Below are positions 49,590-59,645 of a stretch of DNA of 64,000 bases, in pieces. Below the pieces are notes generated by a model. The model saw only the letters and a list, made by a program, of their open reading frames with translations, did not search any database and was not told where the DNA came from. The translations under genes and the position numbers were made by a program. Positions within the stretch are counted from its first letter, which is position 1. The number at the start of each line of letters is the position of its first letter. Source of the DNA: Chryseotalea sp. WA131a (GTDB lineage Bacteria > Bacteroidota > Bacteroidia > Cytophagales > Cyclobacteriaceae); the NCBI GenBank assembly GCA_025370075.1, contig CP073016.1, forward strand, positions 4,402,001 to 4,466,000. Reading direction: 5' to 3'.

Positions 49590-52021
49590 TTTGATTCTGA
49601 GTTAAGAGTGATGATTGACAATTCTTTTCCTTTCATTTTTTCTGCGGCTTGCTCAAACGAAAAGGCAACGTATTTTCCTTCCGTCCACAGACCCAATAAA
49701 CTATTGTAATAAGGGCTTCCCGGGTTGCCTGATTGTCCGCCAGGATACATGCCCCATGCACGCACGCCTTCCTTCTCTAAGCTTACTACCATGCGCCAAC
49801 TTGGCCCGTGTGTTTTAGAATGAGCGTTTACCGCACTACTATTTCCACCGTGCCGAATATGATAACTGAATGCTTCCATCTTATTGAGCAAGTGACCCAC
49901 CACACCATCTTTATAATCGGCCCAGGCAGGGTTTGATTTTTTTTCCGTTTTCCATTTTTCCATAGCGGCCACTCCTTCGCTAAACGATTTTCGGATAACT
50001 TCCTTGGCGGTTTCTTTTTCAGGCGTGGCTTGTATGTCGAAAAATTTCCAATTCGGTCTTTCTTTGATTAATCGAATCGTCATGTAAGTAGATGGCCGCG
50101 CCAAAGCAACTTTAGATTCCGTTATCTCATCCCACACCATGGGTAACAGGGCGCGCAACCACGCTTCATAATAAGAAGCTCCTTCCGATTCGATGGTGTT
50201 GAAATAATCCCACGACTTCAATTTATTGTAAGCCTCCAATTCTGCACCTTTTAAACTCATAGAATCCAAATGACTTAAAAATAGCGGAAGACTTTCTGCC
50301 GCCTTTAAGTTGTAGCTGTCCAATTGCAGCTTCATCATGTCTTGCGGAGTGATGTTTTTAGAATCTGATAAAACTTGGTTAATTCTTCTGTTCCGATAAG
50401 CTTCCCAATTGCTGGCGGTAATAAAATAGGGATAAGTCAAATCAGTTGGGTATTGGTTGGCAGAACTCACAAAACCGCGCTCCGGGTTTTTGTACATCAC
50501 ATTTTGCTCTACTGGAATAAACGCTCGCCATTCGGTGGCCGTACGTGTACCATCTAAAACAAACTTGCCCTCATTTTTTCTCCTTACAGGAAACTTGCCT
50601 TGAATGCGCATGGCCACATCGCCACCTACGCTAGCAAACACAAAATTTTGTGCTGGGGCGGTGTAATGATTTAAGGCCTCCACGTAATCGGCATGATTTT
50701 TTGCGCGATTCATTTTGTAAAAAGTAACAGCTTCTTCCGATGCATCGTGCGCAATCCATCGATAGGCGTAATGATTTTTTTCACTTTCTCCATGAAAACT
50801 TTCGTCAAAAGTGACCGGCCCATGATGGGTATAGGTAACGGTATCGTAAAAATCTTTTTTGCCCTTGATTTTGAACACTTCTATTTTTTTTCGGGTCGTC
50901 TTCCATTCGCCATCACTTTCGTATTCATTTTTGGTCTTGTCCTTAAATCGAACTTTGTACCAGTCAACTAAATCACGTTGTGCATTGGTAACGCCCCATG
51001 CAATCGAATCATTAAACCCACTGATCACATTGGGCGAACCTGGCAATGATGCGCCCATGGAGTTGATGCCGGGCGCATTAAGATGAACGATATACCAAAT
51101 CGATGGAAGGCTTAGCTCAAGGTGCGGATCATTGCATAAGATAGGAGAGCCCGTGGCCGTTTTAGATCCACTCACTGCCCAGTTGTTGCTGCCCACGTCA
51201 AAGGAAGATTTTTCAATAGGAGAGAGTGCCACTAATTCTGCGGGAAGGGCAGGGGCCACACTATCAATTGTAACAGGTTTAAAATTCCATTTGCCAGCAT
51301 TGTCGACTATTGGATCCCCAACCCCTTCGCTATCAGGGTAAAGTAAATCGAGGGTGTCTTTACCAAACAACTTGAGCGCGTTGGTCATCTCCAAATCTTT
51401 CTCTCCTGTGCAAAGGGTTTTGGCCATATACTTTAATAATAGTCCGGTCTTCAAAGCTGTCCATGGTTCAGGTCGGTAGCCAAGCAGTTTGTATTCAATC
51501 GGTAAATTTTCATTACTTAATGTAGCGATGTAGGCATTGATACCGCGCGTGTAGCTATCAACCATCGATTTTGCGATAAGATTGGTTTGCATAGCTTCCA
51601 CCGAATTTTCGGCTGCAAAGATCATCCCAAGTCTGCGTTGGGTGCGGTCGAAGTCAAGGGCTTTCTCGCCAATGATTTCGCTAATGCGCCCCGCAGCCGC
51701 GTGGGTTTGAAACTCCATTTGCCAGAGTCGCTCTTTGGCTGTTACATAGCCTTGAGCGGTAAACAAATCTTCGTCATTGCCAGCATAGATGTGCGGTATA
51801 AGTGCACTATCATATACAATGGTAACTTTATCTTTCAACCCAGGTATTGAAACCTGCCCGGATTCAATTTTGTTGGTAGTAGCATTTTGCCAGAAGCCAT
51901 GAAAAGGATCGAGAAAACTACCGAGTGGTGGGACTGGGCTACCGAAATTCCAGGCATTGTTTAAAGCATAAAGCAAAGAAGCCGTTACCAAAAAAGAAAA
52001 AGCGAACTTAATAATTTTCAT
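49586..52021 (-). CDS. penicillin acylase family N-terminal-nucleophile hydrolase
   Basis: 811 aa from the ATG at 52021 (MKIIKFAFSFLVTASLLYAL, signal or anchor). The alpha chain includes ERLWQMEFQTHAAAGRISEI. The self-cleavage/nucleophile site is GSNNWAVSGSKTATGSPILC near residue 280 (Ser after Gly). NDPHLELSLPSIWY, SIAWGVTNAQRD and the late NSSAVNAHSKTHGPSWRMVV complete the fold. It hydrolyses acyl-amides, possibly acyl-homoserine lactones, in the periplasm. Overlap with the small membrane gene links them. Confidence 0.9.
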   Translation of the reverse strand: MKIIKFAFSFLVTASLLYALNNAWNFGSPVPPLGSFLDPFHGFWQNATTNKIESGQVSIPGLKDKVTIVYDSALIPHIYAGNDEDLFTAQGYVTAKERLWQMEFQTHAAAGRISEIIGEKALDFDRTQRRLGMIFAAENSVEAMQTNLIAKSMVDSYTRGINAYIATLSNENLPIEYKLLGYRPEPWTALKTGLLLKYMAKTLCTGEKDLEMTNALKLFGKDTLDLLYPDSEGVGDPIVDNAGKWNFKPVTIDSVAPALPAELVALSPIEKSSFDVGSNNWAVSGSKTATGSPILCNDPHLELSLPSIWYIVHLNAPGINSMGASLPGSPNVISGFNDSIAWGVTNAQRDLVDWYKVRFKDKTKNEYESDGEWKTTRKKIEVFKIKGKKDFYDTVTYTHHGPVTFDESFHGESEKNHYAYRWIAHDASEEAVTFYKMNRAKNHADYVEALNHYTAPAQNFVFASVGGDVAMRIQGKFPVRRKNEGKFVLDGTRTATEWRAFIPVEQNVMYKNPERGFVSSANQYPTDLTYPYFITASNWEAYRNRRINQVLSDSKNITPQDMMKLQLDSYNLKAAESLPLFLSHLDSMSLKGAELEAYNKLKSWDYFNTIESEGASYYEAWLRALLPMVWDEITESKVALARPSTYMTIRLIKERPNWKFFDIQATPEKETAKEVIRKSFSEGVAAMEKWKTEKKSNPAWADYKDGVVGHLLNKMEAFSYHIRHGGNSSAVNAHSKTHGPSWRMVVSLEKEGVRAWGMYPGGQSGNPGSPYYNSLLGLWTEGKYVAFSFEQAAEKMKGKELSIITLNSESK

Positions 52022-52076
52022 GTGCACCAAATTAATTCCCTAATTTTCGCCATTTATTCTCAAAAAGCAATTTTTA

Positions 52077-52601
52077 ATGAGTAAGGAATCTAGTAAAACT
52101 GAATGGTTTGTGTTTTATACTAAGAGCAGACAGGAGAAAAAAGTAAACGAACTTTTGTTGAAAAACGGGTTTGAATCATTCTTACCTACCCAAAAAGTAA
52201 TGAGGCAGTGGAGTGACAGGAAAAAGAGGATAGAAGTACCCCTTTTTAACTCCTATATCTTTGTGAGGATAGAAGAATATCGGTTGGTAGAAGTTTTGAA
52301 AATCCCGGGAGTTTCGTGGACAATAACCCACAATGGAAAACCAGCTTTTTTACGACAGCAGGAATATGAGTTAATATGCCGCTACCTTCAAACAGGTCTT
52401 TTTATAGAATCCGTCATAAACCCGCAAAATTTTGAAATTGGCGAGAAAGTAAAGGTAATCGATGGCCCCTTAAAAGGCTTTTCGGGAGTGTTAACAAAAA
52501 AGAATTCAGACACTATTTTCAGCGTTTTCATTGATACCATGAACTATACGCTTTCCATTCAGTTGGATAATTCACTTTTGCAAAGGATTTACCTTACATG
52601 A
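52077..52601 (+). CDS. UpxY/RfaH-type transcription antiterminator
   Basis: 174 aa. The NusG N-terminal domain is EWFVFYTKSRQEKKVNELL with FLPTQKVMRQWSDRKKRIEV and PLFNSYIFVRI. The C-terminal KOW is EIGEKVKVIDGPLKGFSGVL. Proteins of this type sit first in Bacteroidota capsule/exopolysaccharide loci and keep RNA polymerase going through the long operon. The 36-bp gap and GAGTAG hairpin after it separate it from the regulator gene. Confidence 0.9.
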   Translation: MSKESSKTEWFVFYTKSRQEKKVNELLLKNGFESFLPTQKVMRQWSDRKKRIEVPLFNSYIFVRIEEYRLVEVLKIPGVSWTITHNGKPAFLRQQEYELICRYLQTGLFIESVINPQNFEIGEKVKVIDGPLKGFSGVLTKKNSDTIFSVFIDTMNYTLSIQLDNSLLQRIYLT

Positions 52602-52616
52602 GTAGTTTTTCTACTC
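52600..52616. promoter_or_regulatory. small hairpin after the antiterminator gene
   Basis: GAGTAG-TTTTT-CTACTC, a perfect 6-bp stem that includes the UpxY stop codon. It is followed directly by a promoter-like box. It could pause polymerase or be the antiterminator's target. This is speculative. Confidence 0.4.
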
Positions 52617-52624
52617 TAAATGTG

Positions 52625-52632
52625 TAATTTTG
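52625..52632 (+). promoter_or_regulatory. -7 box TAATTTTG upstream of the regulator gene
   Basis: Exact match to TAnnTTTG, 6 bp before the GTG at 52638. The short distance would give a nearly leaderless message. It argues against the earlier ATG at 52620 as the start. Confidence 0.4.
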
Positions 52633-52637
52633 CGCCA

Positions 52638-53183
52638 GTGCTGGAGCAATTAATTACCTCTAAAACCCGAATTAAAATGCTGTTGAAGTTCTTTTCAAAC
52701 AGCAATTCAACGTCTTATTTAAGGGAAATGGCAGAGGAATTTGGGGAATCTACCAATTCCATCCGACTCGAGTTAAACAAATTGACAAAAGCAGGCTATT
52801 TGTTGGTAAGCTCTAAAGGAAGAACACTAGAGTACCGAGCCAATACCAATCACCTCTTGTTTCCTGAATTGAACCGTTTAGTGCGAAAGTATCTGGGGAT
52901 CGATACGATTGTTGAGCATATTGTGAACAACGTTGTTTTGCGATTAGGCAATCTTAACAGTTGTTTTATTATTGGCGATTATGCCGCTGGGATTGATAGT
53001 GGAATGATAGACGTTGTGTTGGTTGGCGAAGTAGATAAAGAATACCTGAGGCTATGTGTTGAGCGCGCGGAGCAACTTATACATAGAAAAATCCATACAC
53101 GGGTGCTGTTACCTATTGAATTTGAAGAGAATAAGGAGGCTTTGAATCCTTCCAAAGCCATCTGGCTTTGGGGTTCGAATTAG
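52638..53183 (+). CDS. winged-helix regulator with nucleotidyltransferase-like domain
   Basis: About 181 aa. I choose GTG 52638 because the family begins xLEQLITSKTRIKMLLKFF there. A winged helix (YLREMAEEFGESTNSIRLEL) is followed by a domain with FIIGDYAAGIDSGMIDVVLV, an MNT-like nucleotidyltransferase core (G-D...D-V-V-L). This architecture is common as the second gene of Bacteroidota exopolysaccharide loci. It probably controls the locus. Whether the transferase part is active is unknown. Confidence 0.75.
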   Translation: MLEQLITSKTRIKMLLKFFSNSNSTSYLREMAEEFGESTNSIRLELNKLTKAGYLLVSSKGRTLEYRANTNHLLFPELNRLVRKYLGIDTIVEHIVNNVVLRLGNLNSCFIIGDYAAGIDSGMIDVVLVGEVDKEYLRLCVERAEQLIHRKIHTRVLLPIEFEENKEALNPSKAIWLWGSN

Positions 53184-53318
53184 ATAGGAATAGAATTCCG
53201 TGAATGAAATTCATCATTACCAGAATGGCTTCTGGGAGTGAAAGGGCGAAGCTATGTTCTCGATCGGATTTAAATTCAGTATTGCCTACCGAAAAAGTTA
53301 GCAAACGATTGAGATGTT

Positions 53319-53326
53319 TACTTTTG
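53319..53326 (+). promoter_or_regulatory. probable promoter of the polysaccharide operon (-7 TACTTTTG)
   Basis: TACTTTTG matches TAnnTTTG and lies 43 bp before the Wza-like start. The -33 position is not a clear TTTG. The rest of 53184-53318 shows no gene. Confidence 0.45.
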
Positions 53327-53369
53327 TGTTCGTACTACCTAATTAGTGATTAAATGAAAATGTGTTCAA

Positions 53370-54152
53370 ATGAAAATATTTAAACTGTTAATTCTTTTCG
53401 GCTTATTTTGTTTTAGTTGTGTCTCCAACAGGCAATATCAAATTTTACAAAAGAACGATGTAAATAAACGGAGGATACACTCAGATTCCGTTTTCAGAAG
53501 TTACTCACTCTCCAATTTCGAGTATAAGATTCAGCCCAACGATATTCTTTCCATAACGTTTGAAAGCCTTACCGAAAAAGATTTTGATTTTTTATCCACT
53601 AAGGCACCCGTAAACTTCAATGCGGTAAATGTTGGTGGCGCTCTGCTTATCGGTGATGTGGTGGACAATAAGGGTGAAATACCCTTTCCAGTTTTAGGGA
53701 AGGTAAAGGTGGCAGGACAAACAATTTTTGAAATACAAGACAATCTGCAACAGATCGGTAGCAAGTACCTGGAAAGCCCTACGGTAAAGGTTAGGCTAGT
53801 AAATTACAGAGCCAACTTATTGGGGCAGGTTAACAAGGAAGGCGCAATTGTCTTCAATAATAATAGAGTAACCATTTTAGAGGCAATTGGGTTGGCCGGT
53901 GGATTTACGGAGTTAGCAGATAAGTCTAGTGTAAAATTGCTAAGGCAAAACGGAGACAAAGTGGACGTAATATATTTAAATTTATTGGACGAGGATTTTG
54001 TTAACTCACCTTATTACTACGTGTATCAAAATGATGTGGTTATAGTGCCCGCCTTACGCCAGAGATCATACCAAAAATATTTTTATCAAAATCTCTCCGT
54101 TTTGCTCTCTACAATTTCCATTGTGTTATTAGTATTAAATTATACCAAATAA
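53370..54152 (+). CDS. Wza-like polysaccharide export lipoprotein
   Basis: 260 aa. The lipoprotein signal is LLILFGLFCFSC (lipobox Cys at about residue 17). The Poly_export domain includes YKIQPNDILSITFESL and GEIPFPVLGKVKVAGQ, followed by an SLBB-like domain (GQVNKEGAIVFNNNRVTILE, AIGLAGGFTELADK). A C-terminal helix (LSVLLSTISIVLLVL) would cross the outer membrane as in Wza. It forms the export pore with the next gene's product. Confidence 0.9.
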   Translation: MKIFKLLILFGLFCFSCVSNRQYQILQKNDVNKRRIHSDSVFRSYSLSNFEYKIQPNDILSITFESLTEKDFDFLSTKAPVNFNAVNVGGALLIGDVVDNKGEIPFPVLGKVKVAGQTIFEIQDNLQQIGSKYLESPTVKVRLVNYRANLLGQVNKEGAIVFNNNRVTILEAIGLAGGFTELADKSSVKLLRQNGDKVDVIYLNLLDEDFVNSPYYYVYQNDVVIVPALRQRSYQKYFYQNLSVLLSTISIVLLVLNYTK

Positions 54153-54159
54153 GTTATTA

Positions 54160-56511
54160 GTGAAGAAGCCTATTCAAAAATTTTATTCCGAAGAAGACGC
54201 ATTTTTTGTTAAGCGGGATCAGCTTGATTTGAAAAGAGTAATGGCCAAACTATTGGATATTTGGCCCTTCGTAACCATTTCCGTGGTGCTTGCCCTGTCA
54301 ATTGCTTTTTTAATCAACAGATATAGTAAAAGCACCTATTCCATAGAAGCCTCAATAATTATCCGTACAAAAGAAGAGATCGGATCTGGAGCTGAATTAG
54401 TCTATGAAAATGTACTTGTGAGCAGGTACAGAAATTACATGAACGAGCCCTACAAAATCAGAGCATTTCCATTGGTAAAAAAAACGTTAGAAGATTTATG
54501 TTTTAACTCTGCCTTTTTTGTGGAGGGCAGGGTGGTAACAACCGAATCGTACAACAAACTGCCATTTAAGGTTACTTTTTTACAGTATTCCGAAAAGAGT
54601 TTAAACCGTTATTACCTTCAAGTTGTAGACGAAAACCATTTTAGGTTACGCTTTACAGAAAATGAAAATAGCGACTCTTCAGTTTTTAGGTTTGGCGAAA
54701 TGGTGGATTTTGATTTCAGCAAATTCAAAATTGATTTAAGAAAGGATTCTCTACCAACTCAAAATGCAAACGATACTTATCTATTGGAGTTCAGTTCGTC
54801 TGATAACCTCGCCCAAGATTATATTTCAAGAATGGAATTTAAATGGGCCGAAAAAGGATCTACCTACATGAATATCTACATGACCGGAAACTCTCCGGAA
54901 AAGGACAAGGAATTTTTGCTAAGACTATTAAAAAACTACGAAAGAGAAGATTTAAGTCAGAAAAATCAAGTAGCCACCAAAACAGTCGAATTTGTAAGAT
55001 CACAACTGCATGCCATTTCCGACAGTTTGAGACTGTATGAGGTGCAGTTGGAGCGATTTAAAAATTCAAATAACACATTAGGTGAGCTGGAATTTGAAAA
55101 CGAACGAATACTAGTGAAGTTAGACGAATCCGAAAAGGAGAGAATGGAACTAGTAATAAGAAAAGAGTATTTCAAGTATCTGGAAAAATACTTGAAAGAA
55201 GATAGGGATTTAGATCAAGTCATCATGCCTTCTGTTTTTGGGATAGACGATCCTAACTTGAATTCAATACTTACAAAAATGATTGAATTACAACAGGAAA
55301 TACGGCTTTTTATGTCCACTGAAAAAACGGCAGGTAATCCATTGCTTACGAATAAATTAACGCGATTGAAAGGCATCAAGAGCGATGTATCCGAGGCGGT
55401 GAGAACGTTGCAGGCTTCTGATGCGCTTAAATCCAAAGTAATAGATGACAAGACTAAGAAAATATTGTCGGAAATTCGCGCCATGCCTTCGGTTCAAAGC
55501 CAGTATGTTTCTATCCAACGAAACTTTCGTTTAATGGAACAACTGTTTATTTTTTTAATGAATAAAAAGTCTGAAGCGGAGATTTCTAAAGCAGCCAATA
55601 TTTCTGATTTGATCATTGTTAACCCTCCCACATCCGGATCGATACCGATCTCCCCAAACAAGAAGAGAAATTATATGTTAGCTCTTGTTATTGGGCTTAT
55701 GATTCCCGTAGCTTGGGTTGTTGTAGCGCAATCATTGGGTACCTTAGTTCAAAACAGGCAAGATATTGAAAGATTAACAGATGTTCCGATAATTGGTGGC
55801 ATAGGACACGTGAGGAAACCATTAAAACTTGAAATATTGAATAACCCTCAATCCGTTGTTTCTGAGTCTTTTAGATCCTTGAGAGCCAACATCAGTTTTT
55901 TTGTGGGAAACACAACACCCGTTGTAGTAGTGGTTACTAGTTCCTTACCCGGTGAAGGTAAATCTTTTACTTCGATTAATTTAGCTTCAATCTTATCCTT
56001 ATCTGGAAAACGGACGCTTATAATTGGCGCGGATTTGAGAAAGCCAACTCTACATCTTGAATTTGGCTTGCACAACAAAGTTGGATTGAGTTCTTACCTT
56101 GCTGGCCTATGTGAGCTTCCGGACATTGTCCAGCCATCAGGTTACGAGAATTTAGATTTTGTGCCCACGGGTGTAATTCCACCCAATCCATCTGAGCTTA
56201 TTTTGAATGAGCGAATGGAGGAACTTATAAAAAAAGCCAAAGAAATGTATGATTTTATTGTAATAGATACACCTCCGCTAGGATTGATTAGCGATGCATA
56301 CCAACTTTCTAAGTTCGCAAATCATATTGTATTTATCGTACGGCAAAATTATACCCCTAGGCAGATGGTAACGATGGTACAGGAGTACTACAGCTCAAAA
56401 AAGTTAAGAAATCTCAGCATACTCCTCAATGACATTGAAGTAGGAGCAGGATACATTTTTGGTGATCAATACTCTTATTCTTACCGGCATATTTCAAAAT
56501 ATTATCAGTAA
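54160..56511 (+). CDS. Wzc-like polysaccharide co-polymerase / tyrosine autokinase
   Basis: 783 aa, starting at GTG 54160. The Wzz domain has a first helix (FVTISVVLALSIAFLI), a long coiled-coil middle (about 270-450), and a second helix before residue 525 (YMLALVIGLMIPVAWVVV). The BY-kinase domain has Walker A SSLPGEGKSFTSINLA, Walker A' LIIGADLRKPTL and Walker B FIVIDTPPLGL. A C-terminal tyrosine cluster (YSYSYRHISKYYQ) is the usual autophosphorylation tail. It controls chain length and export together with the Wza-like lipoprotein 7 bp upstream. Confidence 0.92.
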   Translation: MKKPIQKFYSEEDAFFVKRDQLDLKRVMAKLLDIWPFVTISVVLALSIAFLINRYSKSTYSIEASIIIRTKEEIGSGAELVYENVLVSRYRNYMNEPYKIRAFPLVKKTLEDLCFNSAFFVEGRVVTTESYNKLPFKVTFLQYSEKSLNRYYLQVVDENHFRLRFTENENSDSSVFRFGEMVDFDFSKFKIDLRKDSLPTQNANDTYLLEFSSSDNLAQDYISRMEFKWAEKGSTYMNIYMTGNSPEKDKEFLLRLLKNYEREDLSQKNQVATKTVEFVRSQLHAISDSLRLYEVQLERFKNSNNTLGELEFENERILVKLDESEKERMELVIRKEYFKYLEKYLKEDRDLDQVIMPSVFGIDDPNLNSILTKMIELQQEIRLFMSTEKTAGNPLLTNKLTRLKGIKSDVSEAVRTLQASDALKSKVIDDKTKKILSEIRAMPSVQSQYVSIQRNFRLMEQLFIFLMNKKSEAEISKAANISDLIIVNPPTSGSIPISPNKKRNYMLALVIGLMIPVAWVVVAQSLGTLVQNRQDIERLTDVPIIGGIGHVRKPLKLEILNNPQSVVSESFRSLRANISFFVGNTTPVVVVVTSSLPGEGKSFTSINLASILSLSGKRTLIIGADLRKPTLHLEFGLHNKVGLSSYLAGLCELPDIVQPSGYENLDFVPTGVIPPNPSELILNERMEELIKKAKEMYDFIVIDTPPLGLISDAYQLSKFANHIVFIVRQNYTPRQMVTMVQEYYSSKKLRNLSILLNDIEVGAGYIFGDQYSYSYRHISKYYQ

Positions 56512-56584
56512 GGAGTTATTCGAAATTGTATTTTTTTGTGAAGCAGGCTTTACTAGTAACCAAATAGTCGTTTGAGTCTTACAA

Positions 56585-58051
56585 TTGCATCGTAAAAGCA
56601 TCCTCAATAACCTTTTTTTTTCCTATGGAAACTTGCTCATCACTTTGCTAAGCGGTGTGGCGCTAGTTCCCTTTTACTTAAGTTATATAACGATTGGCGA
56701 CTATGGTGCATGGCTATCGAGCCTAAGTTTAATTAACATCTTGTTTGTTGTGGGCGGAGGGCTTGACATAACGTTGACAAACTTACTTTCCTATCATGTA
56801 GCCGAGGGAGACAAACACTCATTTTCAACTAAGTTTACTTCCTTTTCTATGATCGGTATTGCTTCAGGTGTAATAATACTAGTAGTTGGCTTTTGTTTAT
56901 CTTTTTATTTGAATCCAATATTAAACGAAAAACAATTGGCGAACGGATTCAGACTATCGTTTTGTTTATACCTCGGTGGTTTTATTTTGAATCAACTGTT
57001 TACGATTGTTAAGTGTATCCCGATTTCCTTGCATCATAATTTCCAAATTGGACTGCTTGAATTTAGCATAAAGCTAGTAAGTATCGGTATTTTAGTTTTT
57101 GGATTAATGCATGGTTGGGGACTAATAGCATTTGGAATACAGCAGCTTTTTTCTGGGTTAACTCAGTTGCTTGGTGGTTCAATAATCGCTTTCAATGTTT
57201 GCAAAAAAACAGGATATGGAATAAGCAACTTTGAATTAAAAGATGTTGCTGCGCAGACTAAATTGGTTTTGCCCATTTTTGCTGGCAGATCTGGCAGCGT
57301 GTTAATCCAAAATATGTCGCTACCATTGATATCGAATTTAATGACTACCGAACTTGCAGGTAAGTTTTCAATAACAAACCGCCTGTATGATGCAATGGTG
57401 ATGTTTCTTAATCCCGTTGGTCGGTCGTTTTTTCCATCTTTTTCAAATTTCTTTGCTACTGGCAAAAGTGCCATCGAAAACAAATTCAATTTGGTATCAA
57501 AGCTGTTTTTATGTTTAACCATCATGTCTTTTTTTGTAATCTGCCTGGCAAACAAGTTGTTCGTTACCTTATGGGTTGGCGAAAGCAACTACGCTGGGGA
57601 ACTCCTAAACTTTGCTTTTGCTGTTTGTGGTGTGATACAAGTGTTAAATGATTACTCAGGTTTGGGTTTGATCGCAATAGGCCAGCAGATGAAAACGGTT
57701 TGGTATGGTTTCATTGATTTGGGATTGAGAATTGTTTTATTATACCTTTTTTTTACTCTTGGGTTTGGCGCGGTGTCTGTCCCATTATCTCAGCTACTTT
57801 CAATTGGTTTTCTTACTTTTTATCTTTTCAAAAGACTCTATATAAGTTCAGATGTCGATTTGATTTTTAATGATTCTTTTCCGCTACAAAAGGTAGTACA
57901 ATTCTGTTTTTTTTGTGGCATTCTACTGGTGTTTGATTTTTATCAATTTTCATGGTTGGTTAAACTTATATTTTCTATCCCGATATTATTATATATCATA
58001 TTCAGTTTTAACTTAATAAGTCTAATCAAAGCACTAAACATAAAAGTTTAA
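56585..58051 (+). CDS. Wzx-like polysaccharide flippase
   Basis: 488 aa, about 12-14 hydrophobic helices, starting at TTG 56585 (HRKSILNNLFFSYGNLLITL). It is a MATE/MVF-type polysaccharide exporter with GDYGAWLSSLSLINILFVVG near the start and GLGLIAIGQQMKTVWYGFID later. It moves lipid-linked repeat units across the inner membrane. A polymerase (Wzy) is not seen in the window and may lie beyond its right edge. Confidence 0.82.
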   Translation: MHRKSILNNLFFSYGNLLITLLSGVALVPFYLSYITIGDYGAWLSSLSLINILFVVGGGLDITLTNLLSYHVAEGDKHSFSTKFTSFSMIGIASGVIILVVGFCLSFYLNPILNEKQLANGFRLSFCLYLGGFILNQLFTIVKCIPISLHHNFQIGLLEFSIKLVSIGILVFGLMHGWGLIAFGIQQLFSGLTQLLGGSIIAFNVCKKTGYGISNFELKDVAAQTKLVLPIFAGRSGSVLIQNMSLPLISNLMTTELAGKFSITNRLYDAMVMFLNPVGRSFFPSFSNFFATGKSAIENKFNLVSKLFLCLTIMSFFVICLANKLFVTLWVGESNYAGELLNFAFAVCGVIQVLNDYSGLGLIAIGQQMKTVWYGFIDLGLRIVLLYLFFTLGFGAVSVPLSQLLSIGFLTFYLFKRLYISSDVDLIFNDSFPLQKVVQFCFFCGILLVFDFYQFSWLVKLIFSIPILLYIIFSFNLISLIKALNIKV

Positions 58052-58056
58052 TATTC

Positions 58057-59019
58057 GTGAAACAGCCACTGGTTTATATAGTTATCGTTAGTTACAATGG
58101 CCGCCATAATTTGGAATATTGTTTACCAACGTTGGTATCGCAAGACTATCCAAACTTTAAAATTTTTATAGCCGACAACAATTCTACCGACAATACTCAG
58201 GAGTGGTTGAAACATAATCATCCTGAGGTTTATCTGATTAAACAAGATAAAAACATAGGCATGGCGGCTATGAATGAAGTGTTGACATGGCCTGCTGAAA
58301 ACGGCCTTCCCGAAATACCGGACTATATTTTTGTGGCCGGGTGGGACTTAAAATTTGACAGGCGTTGTATTTCTCATGCAGTAGAATTGATGAACGAAAA
58401 AAAGGACATAGGTTTATTGGGGTTTGAAGTAATTGGATTGTTTGATTGGGCCGACCCGAGTGAGTTGGATTCCCGATCAGCCAATTGGAGAAAAACTGAA
58501 TTTTTTGAAACCGATTGGGTTCCCGGAGCCTGTAGTTTTTATCGAGCGGATTTATTGCGCGCGGTTGGTTTCTTAGATCCGGCTTATTTTGCTTATGCCG
58601 AGGAGGATGACATGCAGTTTCGAGTAAAAGAAAGCAATTTCAAAAGAGTTATCATCAACACACCTTGTTGGCAAAATGTGCGCGAAAGCGCCATACCCTT
58701 AGCGGTGGCCTCATATCTTAGTATGCGGAATACGATAAGATTTCAAATTAAAAACAGAAGTCTTATGCAGGGGTTGCGCACCGCTCTATTAATTTTAAAT
58801 AATGCGTGCAACCCTTTTGTTGCGCTAGATTTAAGTAAACGAGTCAACCAACGCATGAGGCCTTTTAGCTTATGGAGTAACTTTATGATTTGGGCAAAAG
58901 CATTTCTATGGAACTTGGTTAATTTAAAAGATACCTTGAATGCCTCGAGAGAGGTAGTTAACAGTATTAATAGAGGTAAACAACTTTTTGACAGATTGAA
59001 TTCCGGAAATAACAAATAA
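58057..59019 (+). CDS. family 2 glycosyltransferase
   Basis: 320 aa, starting at GTG 58057, 5 bp after the flippase stop. GT2 core: PLVYIVIVSYNGRHNLEYCL, IADNNSTDNTQEWLK, DKNIGMAAMNEV, and FVAGWDLKFDRR (in place of DxD). Then WVPGACSFYRADLLRAVGFL and FAYAEEDDMQFRVKES (ED catalytic segment). It resembles rhamnosyltransferase-like members. It adds one sugar to the repeat unit. Confidence 0.86.
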   Translation: MKQPLVYIVIVSYNGRHNLEYCLPTLVSQDYPNFKIFIADNNSTDNTQEWLKHNHPEVYLIKQDKNIGMAAMNEVLTWPAENGLPEIPDYIFVAGWDLKFDRRCISHAVELMNEKKDIGLLGFEVIGLFDWADPSELDSRSANWRKTEFFETDWVPGACSFYRADLLRAVGFLDPAYFAYAEEDDMQFRVKESNFKRVIINTPCWQNVRESAIPLAVASYLSMRNTIRFQIKNRSLMQGLRTALLILNNACNPFVALDLSKRVNQRMRPFSLWSNFMIWAKAFLWNLVNLKDTLNASREVVNSINRGKQLFDRLNSGNNK

Positions 59020-59645
59020 CACAAATTTTGTAACCTGTGCGGCTCATGCCATAATAGCATTACGCAAAAATTGCTAACCTAGTAAAAACCGGAAAGAGAT
59101 AGAATTTTCAGATACGAAAAGAGCTTACGACATAAAAGTCACTATTTAAATTACAAGAATCTTAAATATAAAGTTGGTGACATAGAGATTCAGCAATGAA
59201 CAATGAAGTAGTGCCGAAACAAGTTCCACCAATTGAGTACTCTGGTCTTGAAGCTGTTAAAGCCAACAGGCTAGTCGTTGAAAATGTAATTTGCTCGGCA
59301 CTGAACTATCAAATTGAAACGTATGTTTAGGCTAAAGATAGAGCGGTTAAGCTACTTAATTAAATGTAATGAGGATGGCGAGGATTATAAAAAAGCGTTT
59401 GGTACTTAGCGTATTTATCTCGTAATAGTAAAGGCGCTCTGGCAACCGTAGTTCGATGAGATAGCGATGTGATCAAGAGAATGAGTAACACCTTTTTTCC
59501 AAACAGTGCCTTTGTTAGATAGGAATTTATCAATAACCAAAGAAGCAATGACGCGACTTTTGTTGACATTGATTCAAGCAAATGACCAACTGACGTCTAC
59601 AACCAAACATGCTGAAAAGGTAGAGTTTGTCAAAGATATAGTTAT
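59020..59645 (+). pseudogene. 626-bp region with broken coding-like fragments
   Basis: No intact gene. Plus-strand fragments look coding: one of 44 codons from an ATG at about 59196 (MNNEVVPKQVPPIEYSGLEA...), one from about 59328 with KIERLSYLIKCNEDGEDYKK, and a last one with NLSITKEAMTRLLLTLIQAN running to 59648. Stops and frame changes separate them. They may be pieces of one lost gene of the polysaccharide locus. The family is not recognised. Confidence 0.4.

Noticed and set aside
59360..59581. Minus-strand frame of 73 codons
   Set aside because: The plus-strand pieces in the same region look more coding, and the minus frame has no family signature or ribosome site.
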